Shown one piece after another: positions 21,855 to 34,600 of a DNA stretch of 64,000 nucleotides. The notes below the pieces were generated by a model. The model was not told where the DNA came from. It saw nothing but the letters and a program-made list of their open reading frames with translations, and ran no database searches. Source of the stretch: Guillardia theta CCMP2712 (Eukaryota; Cryptophyceae; Pyrenomonadales; Geminigeraceae); assembly GCF_000315625.1 (NCBI RefSeq), contig NW_005434511.1, positions 48,001 through 112,000 of the forward strand, written 5' to 3'. The first letter of the stretch is position 1, and each line of letters opens with the position of its first letter. The position numbers and the translations under genes are program-made.

Positions 21855-22959
21855 TTGAGTCAGTCTGCTGGCAGGATTCTTGCTGGAAACGATACCGGGT
21901 CTGCTGACTTTGCGGTGCTTCCACCACACTTCACATCGGAAGGGCTGGCACAAATAGAAGTCATAGGCTGGGAGAGATTCATATCAGGTTACAGCAGTTT
22001 CCCAGCGGGATTTCAAAAGTGTGTGCGTTTCTTCCTTGCCAGCATCATATACCACCTTCCTACTCTACATGAATGGTTTCCATACAGCAACGACGATATA
22101 TGGGGACTGCCAATGTTTGGAATCTTCGGACAACGCAGTATGGCAAGCCGATGTTACTGCGACAGCTTGTCATCGTCACTGCACACAAATGCAACCATTG
22201 CGGCATGACGGCTAGCTGGATTCCGACACAGACTGAAATATTGACAGGAATGAAAGAGATGAGTCAGCTAGTGCGAGAAGCTATCAGGGAAGAGATGAAG
22301 GTGTTCGGGGAGATGTTGGATCAGAAGCTGAAAGTATTAGAGGAAACGATGGTTCACAAAATTGATGATCTCAAGATTCTAATCACTCGAGAGATACGTA
22401 CATCATTCGTTGCTGCATCCTTGAGTGATGTTGGTAGTCGGGGCGATGCTACATCTGCAACCTTGAACAAGTGGCAAATGTAGAGCAACAGGTGCAGTCC
22501 GCCGTGAACGAAGCGATCAGGCCTTTGCAGTTGGCACTGAATGGTGCAGGCAATGCTGGGATGGCACTTGCGGCTGGTCAAGGTATGGCAGTTGCCTTAG
22601 ATGCAGCATGTGATGGCAGTGAGTCCCAGCATGGTGAAGAAGTGGTCAGGGAGGGAACACCGGGAAGGAATGCTGTGCTGGTGTCGTCAGAAGTACAGGC
22701 AGGCCATGCCAACGAGGAGGTACAAGTTGGAGGGGACTACTTTCAATGGGAAGGATTGGGGCCTGGCATCCATATGGTCCCGTTTTGCTTTAGGTTTCCA
22801 TTGCGGTGTAGAGTTCGAAATGTGTTCATGTGGTGGAACTTGGGTCAAGATGTGATCGTAGATGGACAGGTGCAAAGGATTCGTCCCTTGAAGCACCTCA
22901 GTAGCGTTCCTTCCTCCAGAGACCTTGCAGGTGATAGCAACACAACCAAGAATTTCTAA
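21855..22959 (+). pseudogene. Repeat-family protein gene (probably mobile-element derived), frames interrupted
   Basis: Three successive open pieces lie in three frames. They are 21855-22208 (DFAVLPPHFTSEGL, YSSFPAGFQKCVRFFLASII), about 22215-22480 (long helix MKEMSQLVREAIREEMKVFG), and about 22480-22959 (YFQWEGLGPGIHMVPFCFRF, VRNVFMWWNLGQ, RIRPLKHL). The order LPPHF domain, coiled coil, then a W-G-H-x-V-P-F-x-F-P tail matches a family I recall as highly repeated in algal genomes. That link is from memory and unverified. Introns could explain part of the frame changes, but no clean junction was found for the second one. Confidence 0.45.
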
Positions 22960-24268
22960 AAAACATGTATTGTGATGACTATGATTGAGAACATATGTCG
23001 AGAGCAAAGGTACGCCGCTACCAGGCGAAGAGATCATGTGAGTCTGATCCTCCATTCTTCTACCCTGTCTCATCACCTGAGCTGATGATCATCAGCTGCT
23101 GCCTTTGTCATCTTCAACAACTCTGCATTCATGTTCGTCGTTCCCTCGTGATTCACTTGTTATCTCATCCTAGTCTCTCTTCCTGTCCTGTCGTCCTTCT
23201 CTCTTCAGGTATGAAGACAACCTCTCTTCAATTATGAAGGTCACAGCTGACAGATGTTGACGTGGCTTGGCAGTTCTGTATGGGATTTGATATGGGAAGT
23301 GTGAGGAAAGGCGGGAGGCAAGAGCGACGGAGAAAGGATAAGAAGGAGCAGGAATTTAAAAGGAGAGAACAAACACTGGGATAAGAGGAGGAGATAAAGG
23401 AATGAAAAAGGAGAGAACAAACACTGGGATGAGAGGAGGAGAGAAGGAGGGAGACGAAGACAACACCAAGACAAAGACAACGAGGAAGGGAAGAGGAAGA
23501 GGAGAGGAAGAGGAGAGGGGAGGAGAGAGAAGGACTGCCATGAGTAGTGGGTAGATCGGCAAAGATGTTTTCAGAGAAGACCAGGTACAAATTTATTATC
23601 ATACTGTACATGATTTGTACCTAATTGATCAAAATGTCATTATTGTAGTACTGGAAGTTGTACTGGAAAATATATTCTATAAATTTATTACATCCGGGCC
23701 TCCGGGACCCGGAGCCCGAACCGATGGCCCGGACACTGAATCGGAATCGCGGTGGAAATATGAGCGGGGATGAGGGCTGGTTCCAGAAATAGACGATGGC
23801 ACGGCGAGGGGCGGGGGTAGGGGAGGGATGCAGACGAGCGTGTGAAGAGACAGAGATGGTTGAGATGGATCGATGCAGGAGGTAGGTAGGTAGGGAGGAG
23901 GAGCATCGGATGCCTAGAGGAATGGCGGTCGGCACCTTGAGGGACCGTGGGGGGACAAAGGGGAGGGAGGGATGTAAAACGGTACAGGGAAGTTTGGGAT
24001 GAAAGAGAGAAGTGGACGATGACGATGACAGAGAAGATAATCGAGATTTGTTGATGGAGATAGAGTCTGTGCTGGATCTGACGTGTCCCCCAGACAGGCA
24101 ACCATGTCTTGGTCAGGGACGAAAAACGGAGGTCGACTGCGTGCAGTTGTATCGCTGTCGGTGCTTCTCATGGTTGCCATAATCGCTGTGGCCTCCATGC
24201 GGTAACAGCGACAGCATGCTCTCTGCCTGTCATGAGGATGACGCTGGTGCAGGAGAGATGGCTCGATC
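22960..24268. other. Intergenic region with purine repeat and GC/AT transitions
   Basis: A purine-rich stretch (23290-23545) contains two copies of GGAGAGAACAAACACTGGGAT. AT-rich DNA at 23580-23690 passes abruptly into CCGGGCCTCCGGGACCCGGAG. No gene supported. Confidence 0.45.
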
Positions 24269-25908
24269 ATGGAAGTAGAGTTAGTCTCGCTGGACCCGCA
24301 ATGCCGGGCTGCGTTGCAAGAGGCGGCTAACGCATTGGGGTGGTCCTCGTTGGAGGATTATGAGCAGAACTTGATCTCTCAGGGCAAGCCCGTCAAGTGC
24401 GGAGATCGAGTTGTGAAGCTGAAGGACACGACCCAACCCAAGAAGTCTGAAGACGTGATCCAGTGGCTGTTTGGTAATCTGTTCGACGACCACCATCGTG
24501 CTGTCAAGAAGGGGGAGAAGGTTGAGCGAACGGCGGTAAAGAATGCTGAGGTGCATGCAACTGTTGCTCAGACACGTCCGCATGCTGGAGCGATCGCAGG
24601 AGGAGAGAAGCAAGTCCACTCAGACAAGAGCTCGCTGAAGGAGGCAACTGGCCAGGGGCAGGACAAGGCAGCTAGTGCAGTAGAGGAGCACGTGCAGAAA
24701 GTTCGTATCGCTTCCGCCCCTCAAACAACCCAGAAAGTTGCTGCTCGTCCTGTTGCTGAGCAACCTGCTAGCACACAGGTTGCGAAGCAGCTGAAACCGC
24801 TGTCATGGCCTGCTGTTGGTTCTACCCTCCCTGAGAGATCAGCCAAGGTCAGCGGGCAGGGTCAGGAAAGTTTGGCGTCTAATGCAGAGGGAAAGTCTGC
24901 GAGCCAGAAGCTGAGTGTGATGACTTTGAATAAGTTGGAGAAGAAGGCGAAGGTGAGATGTTGATGAAACAAGTGATTGTTGGGTGATAGTAATGATGAT
25001 GAAGCGGTGATGATGATGATGGAGATGATGATGATGATGATGATGAATGATATGATGATGGGAGTGTAAGTGATGATTTCTATGATGGAGGTAGAGATTA
25101 CCAAACTTGGTGAACGCGGTTTCTGATGTCGCTGTTTTCATCAATTTGCTAACATCTGTTCTGTTCTGCCACATGTCCAACATCCAACTCTCTCCACCAT
25201 GCTGAATCTTCCTCCACCTTCAATTCCCCGTCCTCGCCAATTTTTGCTCACTTTTCTATTTTTTAGAAGCTAGGCTATCTCCTGGTACCCAAGTCGCTGG
25301 AGCGGGAGGCGAAGAATCTAGGATACGATCTGGTACCTGAAGCACCAGCTGCCAAACAGGAGGAGGAGAAGTATGTGCTGGAAAGCAGCGTGGACAAGAC
25401 GTCCCAACTTGCTCAGATTCCAATGAAGAGATCAGAGCTTGTCAAGGAGAAGAAGGAGGGAGCTGAGAAGAAGAGCGAGGAGGAGGAGAATGGGAAGGGA
25501 GACGAGTTGCTGGGAGGGAGCAAAGTGAGGCTGGAGGAGGAGGCGAAGTTGGAGTCAGAGCTGAAGGAGCACTTCAAGGAGAAGGAGGAGAGGAAGAAGA
25601 AGATGCTGAAGGAGGAGGCACAGCAGAAGAAGAGGCGGGAAGAGGAGGCTGCGATGAGGGCAGTCAGGCGATACGGAAGCATGCTAACGTTCCCTGATGA
25701 AACAAGAGCCAAGTTCCTCAAACTCGTTGAGAGGCCTGCGGAGCAGGTGAAGGATGAGGAGGTGAGAAATCAAGTTTACTTGTGCGCCTGGGGGATACTC
25801 GTTTGATTGGACTGGCCCTCATGAGTTTTGTGGTTATGATGATGATGGACATGATGATAACGACGACGACAATACATCGATGACGATGACGACGACGACG
25901 ACGACGAC

Positions 25909-25941
<33 letters not shown>

Positions 25942-26419
25942 AAAGTTGTGGTGTTGAATGGACTAAGGGAGGGATGAATTTTGCAGAAGGAGTCACGATC
26001 TTTGCAGACATCCATGATTAGGAAGAAAGCTTTCAAGACAGCGGTGAAGCAACTCAACGACTACAACATCTTGGAGTTCAAAGAAGATGAGGTGAACGAC
26101 ATTGAGTCCACACATGCTGTTGTAAGCTGTTTCTTATCGTATCTTGTCTCAGTTGCATCATTCTGCCGGCAGCAAGGCCAGTGACAAAACAATCGCGGAA
26201 ACCAATGAAGGGAAGACGAAAGTTGTAAACAAGCAGACAAGCTTGAAGCAACGGGTGATGGTGCAAACAGAGAACAAGAGCAAAGTTGGAGAAAAAGACA
26301 AAGTCTTCACGGCCGTGAAGGCAACAGATGTGAAACCAACTCCTCAAAGTGCGAAGACGGTCATTGCACCAAGAACAGCAAAGCTGCAATGGGATGGGAA
26401 AGGAATCCCTCATTTTTGA
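24269..26419 (+). CDS. Lys/Glu-rich protein of unknown function
   Basis: Exons 24269-24952, 25267-25761, 25987-26091 and 26153-26419 total 516 aa in frame. Residues 1-85 form a compact-looking domain (ALGWSSLEDYEQNLISQGK, VIQWLFGNLFDDH). A disordered Ala/Gln/Ser-rich linker follows, then LGYLLVPKSLEREAKNLGYD. A long highly charged helix (KEKEERKKKMLKEEAQQKK) leads into RYGSMLTFPDETRAKFLKL and ends in a basic tail. I recognise no family. The last intron could instead start at GTAAGC (26132) rather than GTGAAC (26092), adding 14 codons but leaving an intron of only about 32 bp. Introns 1 and 2 contain GAT/GAC repeats. It converges on the Twinkle gene. Confidence 0.72.
25850..25945. repeat. GAC/GAT trinucleotide repeat inside an intron
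   Basis: ACGACGACGACGACG passes into GATGATGATGATGAT within intron 2 of the Lys/Glu-rich gene. A similar shorter tract lies in intron 1 (24990-25060). Confidence 0.92.
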
Positions 26420-26944
26420 AGCACCGATGATTGAGATGTAACTTTCTTTATTCTTTGATGGTTGGGTGTTTTCCGATCTCAACCAAGATTTTCTTCTCTT
26501 CCATCGTCTTCGTCTCCATCAAAATGTTTGTTTTGAATGTAAATATACAGTGTGGTAATCGCTCCCCAGCTCGTCTTGCGTGTTCATCCTTATCTACACA
26601 TGATCTCCATTGCATCTATCTCCTTTGCCGACGATTGCACGAGGAGTTGGACGAAAATTCGCGCAAGAGCAGAAAGTTTGTCCTGTTGTGATGTCAACAA
26701 GGTTGTCACCTGGACCTCTGAGAGAGTTTCTGATCGATTGAAACCTCCTCCTCCTCTTGCTCTCGTTCTCCTTCTCTGGTCCTGGTCCTGCTCGTTCTCG
26801 TTCTCGTCCCTGCTATCATCATCTTCGTCTACAGTACACTTTCCCCCTTCCCCTCCTCCTCCTCTTCCTCTTCCTCCTCGTCCTCGTCCTACCTCGTCTT
26901 CTCACAGGCTGTTGGCATACTCTTGCTCCATCGCCAGAACTTCA
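26420..26944. other. Convergent 3' intergenic region
   Basis: Holds the 3' ends of two genes meeting tail to tail. Pyrimidine-rich from 26740 to 26910; no gene and no GGGGTA motifs. Confidence 0.5.
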
Positions 26945-28234
26945 TCAGGCTCCATCTCCTGATTGCGCGTCAGCGATGGGGAGACAGGGAGCAGGCGCGA
27001 CTTCGTAGCGGAGAGTTTTCTCGTTGAACTTGAAGGGGACGCAACCTAGCGATCCGTCGAAACGATTCTTGCGAATGTCCAAGTACTGATGATGATGAGA
27101 AGCGAAGAGGAGGAGGAGGAGGGAGGAGGAGGAGGAGGGAGAGGGAGGAAGGCGGAGGAGGGAGCAGGCGGAGGAGGAGAGGCGAAAATTCAGCTTGTGA
27201 TCACGTTTCTGCTACAATGAAAAAGAAGTACCTTGATGGCTCCGTTGGTTTGTAAGATAATCACATTGTCGCTTTCTTGCGTTGCCTTGGCAGTCCCGAA
27301 GATCTGAAAGAAGACAGCAAGTGATGTTAAGCTATCTCCAGCATCATCTTCATCTTCATTGTCATCATCTCCATCATCATCATCACCGAGGAGAGGGTAA
27401 GCAGCTGGCTCTCGTCGTCCTTGCGTGGATGAATCACCTGCGAAATGTCATATTCAAACATCTGAAACATCAGAACATTCAAACACTCCGTTGCAACAAA
27501 GACAATTCAAATTGACAGATAACAATGAAAGATTGAGGATGTTGTGAAAATTTACATTTACAATCATCAGCATGAAGCTCAACAACCGATCTCACTTCCT
27601 TACCAGCGAGATGTGAACATTGAAATCTGTTGCAAACAAGCGAAGTTTGTGAATGGCCTGCAACATCCAGAAATTCATTCCTCCCCCACGTTGAGACTAT
27701 TTTCTGTTAAACCCACCTGATCTAGAATCTTGAACGTGTCACTTTCGCGATAGGCTCCCGATGTCATGAACTGCAAATTGAATCACAAAAAGATGAGAAA
27801 TATGGTGCAGCGAGTTACTTGTAAGTTGTCGAGGACGACATGTTTGACATCTTTGGAGTAGACTGCAAATTCCATCGCGTCGAGAACCTAGAAGAAACGA
27901 GAAGATTCATGTCATTGAGATGATGATCAGGTTGAGCAAGGGAGTACTCGACAACACAGCAGAGTAGAAACAAACACTACAACTTACATCATCGATCAAT
28001 TGTTGCAATTCACATCATCATCCATCGAACACTACAACTTACATCATCAATATCAGTTGTGCCATAATACGACAAGAACCACAACGGCAGCTGTGAAAAT
28101 GCATCCGCCGCATCGTTGAATTCGCGATCAGAGCAACCCTGATATATTCATCAATCAGTTTCATTCGCAATCATTCAAAGCCCATCCAATCTTGTTCAAT
28201 CTCCCTACAAAACTTCTACTGCTAGCTCCTCCTC

Positions 28235-28293
<59 letters not shown>

Positions 28294-30885
28294 GTCTCTC
28301 TCTCTCAATCTTTCTCCTACCTTCTGCCTTCGTCCCCTCCCACATCTTCTTTCTGCCTTCTCCCCCTCATGACTCTCCTCATCTTCTCCTCCGGTCTCCT
28401 CATCTCACCCGCAGCGACTTCTTCGAATGCTGCTGCAGCATCTTTGCGCCGAGACGAGCATTCTTGATCTCAAAACTTCCCCACAGGGTGTGAACTCCTT
28501 GTTCACAGAGGTCGATGCTCAACTGAGACAGCATCGTCGTCTTGCCCTGTGAGAACGAAACAAGTCAAGGTTCAAGGTGGGATGTTGAGGATTGGGGTGA
28601 GATGTGACAAAGATGAGAAAGACGTAAGGTATGAGATAAGAGATAAACAATTTTGACATGTATAATACACTTCATCATTCGCTTTGAGACGGATGTATCA
28701 TATCACACAGTGCAGATGTTTGAATCATGCACATGAGAACGAGAAATCGACCAGACAACTTCACCTGCCCTGTCCTTCCCGTGACTATAGTGAATTCTCC
28801 CGGCCGATGGCCCTGCAAGTCGTCCAAGTCAAAAATAGATCTCACATCAAAAAGCACAAAACGATCACGTTTCCAACATTCATCCTCGAAATCAATAATT
28901 CTTCACTTCCTCTCATCTAAAGTCTCTGCACGTTGTACCTTGAGGATCTTGGTCAAGGTTGGCAGTGCTGATCCGAAAGAAATCCCAGAGATGGAGTTGT
29001 AACTCGTGAGCTGTTCTTGTATCTCCCTCCTGATGTCCTCGAACCGCAGTATGTGATCATGGGGAACAATCTGTGCTTTGGACAGGATTGTCGAGATTTC
29101 GTATTTCCTCTCCTCCTCTTGAAATCTTCGTTTCGTGCTTGCTATCTCCATCTCTGCCATCTTGTATTCCTCACTCTCAGCTGATCTCGACTCCATGATT
29201 CCTAACAGCCTCCTCTCCATCTCTCCTATCTGTAACTTGTGCTCCCTTTGCAAGCTCCGCAGCAACTGAAGCGCATCGTTGGCATCCTTTGGACCACTGT
29301 TACCACCATCTCTACACCAGACGACTTTGCAGCGATGACGGCCGAGTTTCTTCAGACACATCCTGGCTCCTTCTCTTCCAGGAACATCGTCGTCCATCCA
29401 CAGGTATATCTTGGGACTTGTTCAGTGCATGCAAGGCAAAAACAATTCGTGCTCACTGTTTGAAAACGCTCCAGCATCGCAATCAGCTCCACGGGAAGAG
29501 AACTTGCTCCGTTGGGCAAAGACAAACTCGGTAAACCCGTTTCCTGTTGTTCACACGTTATCCAGTGCGTTAAAAGTTCAGCCCATCTAGAACAAACTGA
29601 CAACGTTCGGACAGCCATCGATCAAGGGAATTCATCATCCAACATGCATCAGACACGCATCATTCGCTCTCTTTCGATGTCATCACATGTCAACCTGATA
29701 CACTGTCATCGCATCGATCTCCCCTTCAGTCAGAACAATCTCAGTTGTATCCTCGGACACCGTAGTCCACCTTCACAACAAGTCACAAACGACAATGAGA
29801 CAATGACTTTCTGCAGTCCCCCTCCATCATCACCCGAAGAATCCCCATATGTTTCCCGATGGATCAAGCTTCATGCACTTCTTGTCTTCAATGGCTCGAA
29901 CTTTCACCCGAACCAACTCTGACTCGGTCGGTGAAAACCAGGGAAACGTTACCGACATTAAGTTCCTTCCGTTGAACCTGTTCATCATAGCGCACAAGTC
30001 AGCAAGCCCCGGAAAGACATCGAGAGAGCATAACACGCTGAGCATGAGGAGGAGAAGCATCTCACCGATAGATCGCAACACCAACACAAAACTTCTCCAG
30101 GGTCTTGAGAGTCAGGCATCGTTTCTCCGTCAACCACGCGATAGCAGGCAGGCAGTTTGGAAGGGCTCTCGCGTACTTGCGGAAAACATTCTCATCTCCG
30201 ACCCCAATCTCTGTTCTAGTCTCAAGACTGGATGGAACTCCGTTGACAGGATCGATAGTCCTCTTGGGATCAAACACGGTCGATGCGCTCTGCAAAGTTT
30301 CCTGCAACCACCCTGAGTGAAAGGGACAGGCAGGAATGCCGATGAAGCAATCAAGGAGCAGAGCCATCACACTAATCACCTCATATGCAACTCCTGAGAT
30401 AGCTTTCTTCAGGTCGTACCAGTTGCCTGAAGCGTTACAGCGGAAGCAGGAGTAACTCCCATTCCTCTGGTGAACCCCAAACGTGTACTGGTTTGACGGG
30501 TGCTGCATCAATGTCATGGCGCTGCCGACGAGACTGGAGAGCGTGCGTTACCTCCTTGGATTGCTTCTGACTTTCACTTCCTTTGCAAACACTGGAGGGA
30601 CAGGACTGGATGTTGATCCATTCCCCGTTCCTACACCCACTTTGTGAGATGGAACGCATTCCTATCGGCCACTTGCCTCTTGCAGTTGGTGAAGCCCTTC
30701 CTCTCCAGGAACTCGAGGACAGAACCCATAGGTATCCCTTCATAGTACTTGGACACGAACAACTCGTTCTTGTCCTTCGAGAGCTTGCTAAGGGCAGAAG
30801 CATGAAACCTTCTGCTGCCTCTAGAGGTAGTAAGGCAAGCCGGTCGGATCCTGACCAGCCGACATGCCCCCATAGCAAACTTCAT
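26945..30885 (-). CDS. TWNK: Twinkle-type mitochondrial DNA primase-helicase
   Basis: Seventeen short exons join to about 708 aa. Clear boundaries from the 5' end: 30885-30673, 30605-30552, 30502-30380, 30301-30066, 29977-29834, 29770-29695, 29543-29457, 29409-28939, 28812-28765, 28546-28409, 28138-28043; six more run to the stop at 26945. An Arg/Ser-rich mitochondrial presequence ([20 protein letters not shown]) opens the protein. A zinc-binding site follows (SCPSSVC and SCFRCNASG). The TOPRIM primase core has TEGEIDAM and WMDDDVPG. The hexameric helicase has Walker A VTGRTGQGKTTM (split by an intron), Walker [16 protein letters not shown] and the C-terminal KNRFDG. The enzyme unwinds, and probably primes, mitochondrial (or plastid) DNA. 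The zinc site depends on splicing at GGCAA|GTGGCC and TGATGCAG|CACC. Confidence 0.92.
28236..28310. repeat. CT dinucleotide repeat inside a Twinkle intron
   Basis: About 33 CT units (GA on the sense strand) lie in the intron after the Walker A exon. Confidence 0.93.
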
Positions 30886-31010
30886 TCCTCCTTACTCCAC
30901 CCTCTCCTCCTCTTGAACCTGACTGTACAACCTTCTCTTCCTCCTCCTCGTCCCTTCCCTTCCTCTTTCTCCCCACTCGCTCGCTTTCCCGTCTCCCTGC
31001 CAACCCGCCT

Positions 31011-31140
31011 TTACCCGCCCAGTACCACCCTACCCCTTCGCCAGGTAGGGAAGGTTACTACCTACCCTTGAAAAATACTCTAATCCTTTAGGAAAAATAC
31101 CCACCCACCATGAGGACTTCAGTACCCCTACCACCTACTA
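31011..31140 (-). promoter_or_regulatory. GGGGTA motif array upstream of the Twinkle gene
   Basis: On the plus strand: TTACCCGCCC, CACCCTACCCC, CTACCTACCC, AAATACCCACCCACC, AGTACCCCTACC. The G-rich version is on the sense strand of the Twinkle gene, beginning about 125 bp upstream of its start codon. Confidence 0.5.
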
Positions 31141-31651
31141 TTAACAATTGCAAAGCGTGCAAAAACTCGGACCTTGATGGAGATAAGGGGGGATGAGGGC
31201 CCTGACCGGGCCCGGGCGGTGATCGGACATGACGGTGCCGCCGCACTGAAGAGACTGGTGATCCGGGAGGTCCGGCTGAACCGTTGAACAGAACGGTCCG
31301 AATTCTTGCGGGCACCGTCACTGGTGACCAGTCACCGGACTCGGAGCGCCGCAGCCTTCACTCAGTCGGAGTCCGAGTGAGGGCCGGGCCGGGCCCAGAG
31401 CGAGCGCCGCCGGGCCCGGCCGCAAGTGAGCCTGCGCCAGATTCCCGCCTGCGCCTGGCCTGCGCGGCCGGGCCGGATCTGAGGAGGGATGAGGGGGAGT
31501 GAGAAGCGGCGGATGGGAGGGGCGCGGCAATGCGCGCGGTAGACGAGGGAGGAGGAGGAGGAGGAGAGTGAGCGAGCGAGGGAGCGACGAAGAGGAGGAA
31601 GAAGAAGGATGAGGATTGATATGTGCTGCTTCCTCTGATCATACCTGCGTG
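31141..31651. other. Very GC-rich upstream region of the exportin-7 gene
   Basis: GGGCCCTGACCGGGCCCGGG, CCGGGCCGGGCCCAGAGCGAG and similar stretches alternate with CCGTTGAACAGAACGGTCCG. A GGAGGA run at 31548-31570 precedes the start codon. No gene seen. Confidence 0.5.
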
Positions 31652-34600
31652 ATGGCCCTCAACACCAGGGGCTCCTATAGGTCCCACATGCTCCTCCTCC
31701 TCCTGGGGTTAGTTTCCGGTCCGTCCATACGGTCCAGCCAAGCGATCGAGATGGAGCTCGATGCTATGCGTGCCATGCGCACGGCCTCCAGGGTCTCTCC
31801 ATGCTGGAGGCCAGAGGGAGGAAGGAGACTGGAGGGTTGCCACCTGTCGGGCCCACCAACCTTGCGGCTCAAGGGAGGCATGGATCAGAACAAGCTGATG
31901 GAGTTTGAGAGCATCCTAGAGCAGCTGCAGCATCCTGAAGCTACGGCGCAGCAGCGACAACACGCGCAACAGTTTGCTCTCATGCTCCAGAACCCGGTTG
32001 ACCTGTCTGAGATCGACGAAGGCCTCCTCAGCCAGAAGGCCGGCGACGCGAGCGGCAAGCGGCAGCTCGCAGTCCAGAAGCGGATGGCACAACTGCAGCA
32101 CATCCTCGACCACTCAAGATCCGCTACAGCACAAGTGATTGCTTGCAACAGCTTGACAGCGTTGATCACCAACAACTGGGACAACATCACCATCCCACAC
32201 GTGGAGATCAGGAACTACGCGCTGACGTTCCTGTTTGCGCAAGTCGGATCCCCCAGCGTGCCCATGTATGTAGTCAGAGCCATGATGAGGCTGCTGTCAC
32301 GCGTGACGAAACTCGGATGGCTCCAGTGTGACGTTCACCGCAACATCCTTGCAGACCTGAACAGGTTCTACGACGCCTCTGTGGAGCACTACATCATGGG
32401 GCTGCAGATCAAGTACGACTTGGTGGAGGAGATGGACGTACCTGCTCAGACGAGGAAAGAGTATGTTCTCAAGCGCCACTTTCTCGCCTCCGGGCTGCTG
32501 AACATCTTCAAGATCTCCTTGGATACACTGCAAAAGCTGCAAACACAAATGATACCGGATTCTAGAAGGGCGTCCGGTCTTATGGACGCGGCGCTGCAGC
32601 TTGCGATCCGATGCTTGTCATACGATTTCATGGGGCAGTCCAACGAAGAGACTGAATCCTTCTTTCTCCCTGTTCCGATGCAGTGGAAAGCAGAGATCAA
32701 GGATCCCTCCCTCGTTGACCTGTTGTTCAAGGTGTACTACGAGAGTCGCCCTCCGCAGTCATCCCGTGCTCTAGAGCTCCTCATGCTTTTCATCTCAGTG
32801 CCAAGGTTCTCGTTGGACGCGCCAGCAGCCGGCAGCAGAGTCTTCAACGGGATTAAAGACATCTTCCGAGGAGCCGCCGGGCTCGTTGAGCGGGAGAATC
32901 ACCAGACGGTCTGCAAGCTGTTGGGAGCGTATCGTGACCTTGACGTGGTCGGAAGGAGCAAGAAAGTTGTCGAGTACACAGAGTGGCTGTCTCTCGCTGC
33001 GAACTTCACCATCGCCTCCCTCAAGTCCGTTGAGACGCCGACCAACAGCCTTCACTACCTGATGCTGTTCTGGTGGCGGCTAGCTACTCAAGGTCGAAGC
33101 CAGGGCTCGGGGACGAACCTGCTTGCTAGAATCGTTGCGATGCACCAGGCAAACAATGATGACTCTGAATCACAGGAGAAGAACACGCAGGGGATCATAG
33201 AGAAATTCATCCCCGAGGTTGTCAACGCCTACATCCTCGGAAGGCTGGACAGCGTGGAGGCGGCGGCCAACGGCAGGATAGATGATCCCCTGGATGACGT
33301 TGACATGCTGCAGAGTCAGCTCGAGCTGCTTCCTGTCATTGCCAGCAACCAATACGCGGCCATCGGCGGGTGGCTGACAGAAGTCCTCGATCGGACATCG
33401 AAGATGTACGAGGCTGCCATCAGCTCTGGGGCAGCTGGACCGTCGCATATGCTCGAGAAGCAGCTCTCGTGGCTGGTGCGCGTCTGTGCGGCCATGATAG
33501 GTGGGCACTACACGCTCGACACGCAGATCAAGATCGAAGGGGGCCGGGTGCTGCCAACCGCCGTCATGGGTACGAACATGCAGGAGGGCGATGAGATGGT
33601 GGATGCCGACTTGATCTGGAGAATGCTGCAGCTGATGATGCTGATCGAGAGGAGGAACTCTGCTCTCAACCTGGGAAGGTGCGACTACCGCCTTGAGATC
33701 GCCATGCTCTCGTTCATGGACAAGTTGAAGCAAGGGATCTTGTACGTCGACGCTGCTCTAGAGCAGAACAAGGAGTCGGACGAAGACAGCGGCTCCCGAT
33801 ACTCGATGCCTCACTTCCTCCAGAGCCTGCTGGGCAAGAGGATGCAGGTGAATCTTCCCAAGGAGGTATACAAGGAGATCTTTCAGAGGATAGGGCTGGG
33901 AGACCACAAGGACGTTCTCAGCATACTGGTACGAAAGGTCATCACCAACCTCAAGGTCTGGGCGGACAACCCGCTGGTTGTCAAGGAGACTCTGCTGATG
34001 TTTGCTACCATGGTACAAGGTCCAGCAGGAGGGAATGCAGCTCGGATGCTGCTGGACTTGGAGGTGACGAAGAGCCTTCTTGTCAACCACAACGGGGAGC
34101 ACGTGGCATTCCTCTCTTACCCCGTGAACGCCAAGCAGCGGACTACCTACTACCTCACCCTCATGCAGCTTCTCGTGACCAACCCCGAGGACCCCGATGC
34201 CTCTGGAGCCTTCGAAGCGTTCCTCCACCCTCTGCTCTCCACCATGGCGTATCTCAACAGCATGTCCAGCTTGCGAACCGAGGAGGCAAAGTTCGCCATC
34301 ATCGGGCTGGCAAGAGACCTCCGAGGGATCGCGTGCGCGTCCAACGTCAGGCTCTTTCCCATCCTCTTTGAATCTCTATACCCCAGCTACCTCCCCCTCT
34401 TCACCCGCGCCCTGGACGTCTGGCACGACGACCCGGCCGTGACTGTCGCTGTACTCAAGTTCTGGATGGAGATGGCAGAGAACAAGGAGGAGAGGATCAG
34501 GTTCGACGCCGCGTTCCCCGGAGGCCTCCTCCTCTTCAAGGAGATGTCTCGATCGATCACTACGTACGCCCACCATTTGCTCAACCAGGGGCCCCTGCCC

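Noticed and set aside
30552-30673. GC-AG intron and alternative frame ([11 protein letters not shown]) in Twinkle exon 2
   Set aside because: A GT-AG solution exists and restores both zinc-site cysteine pairs.
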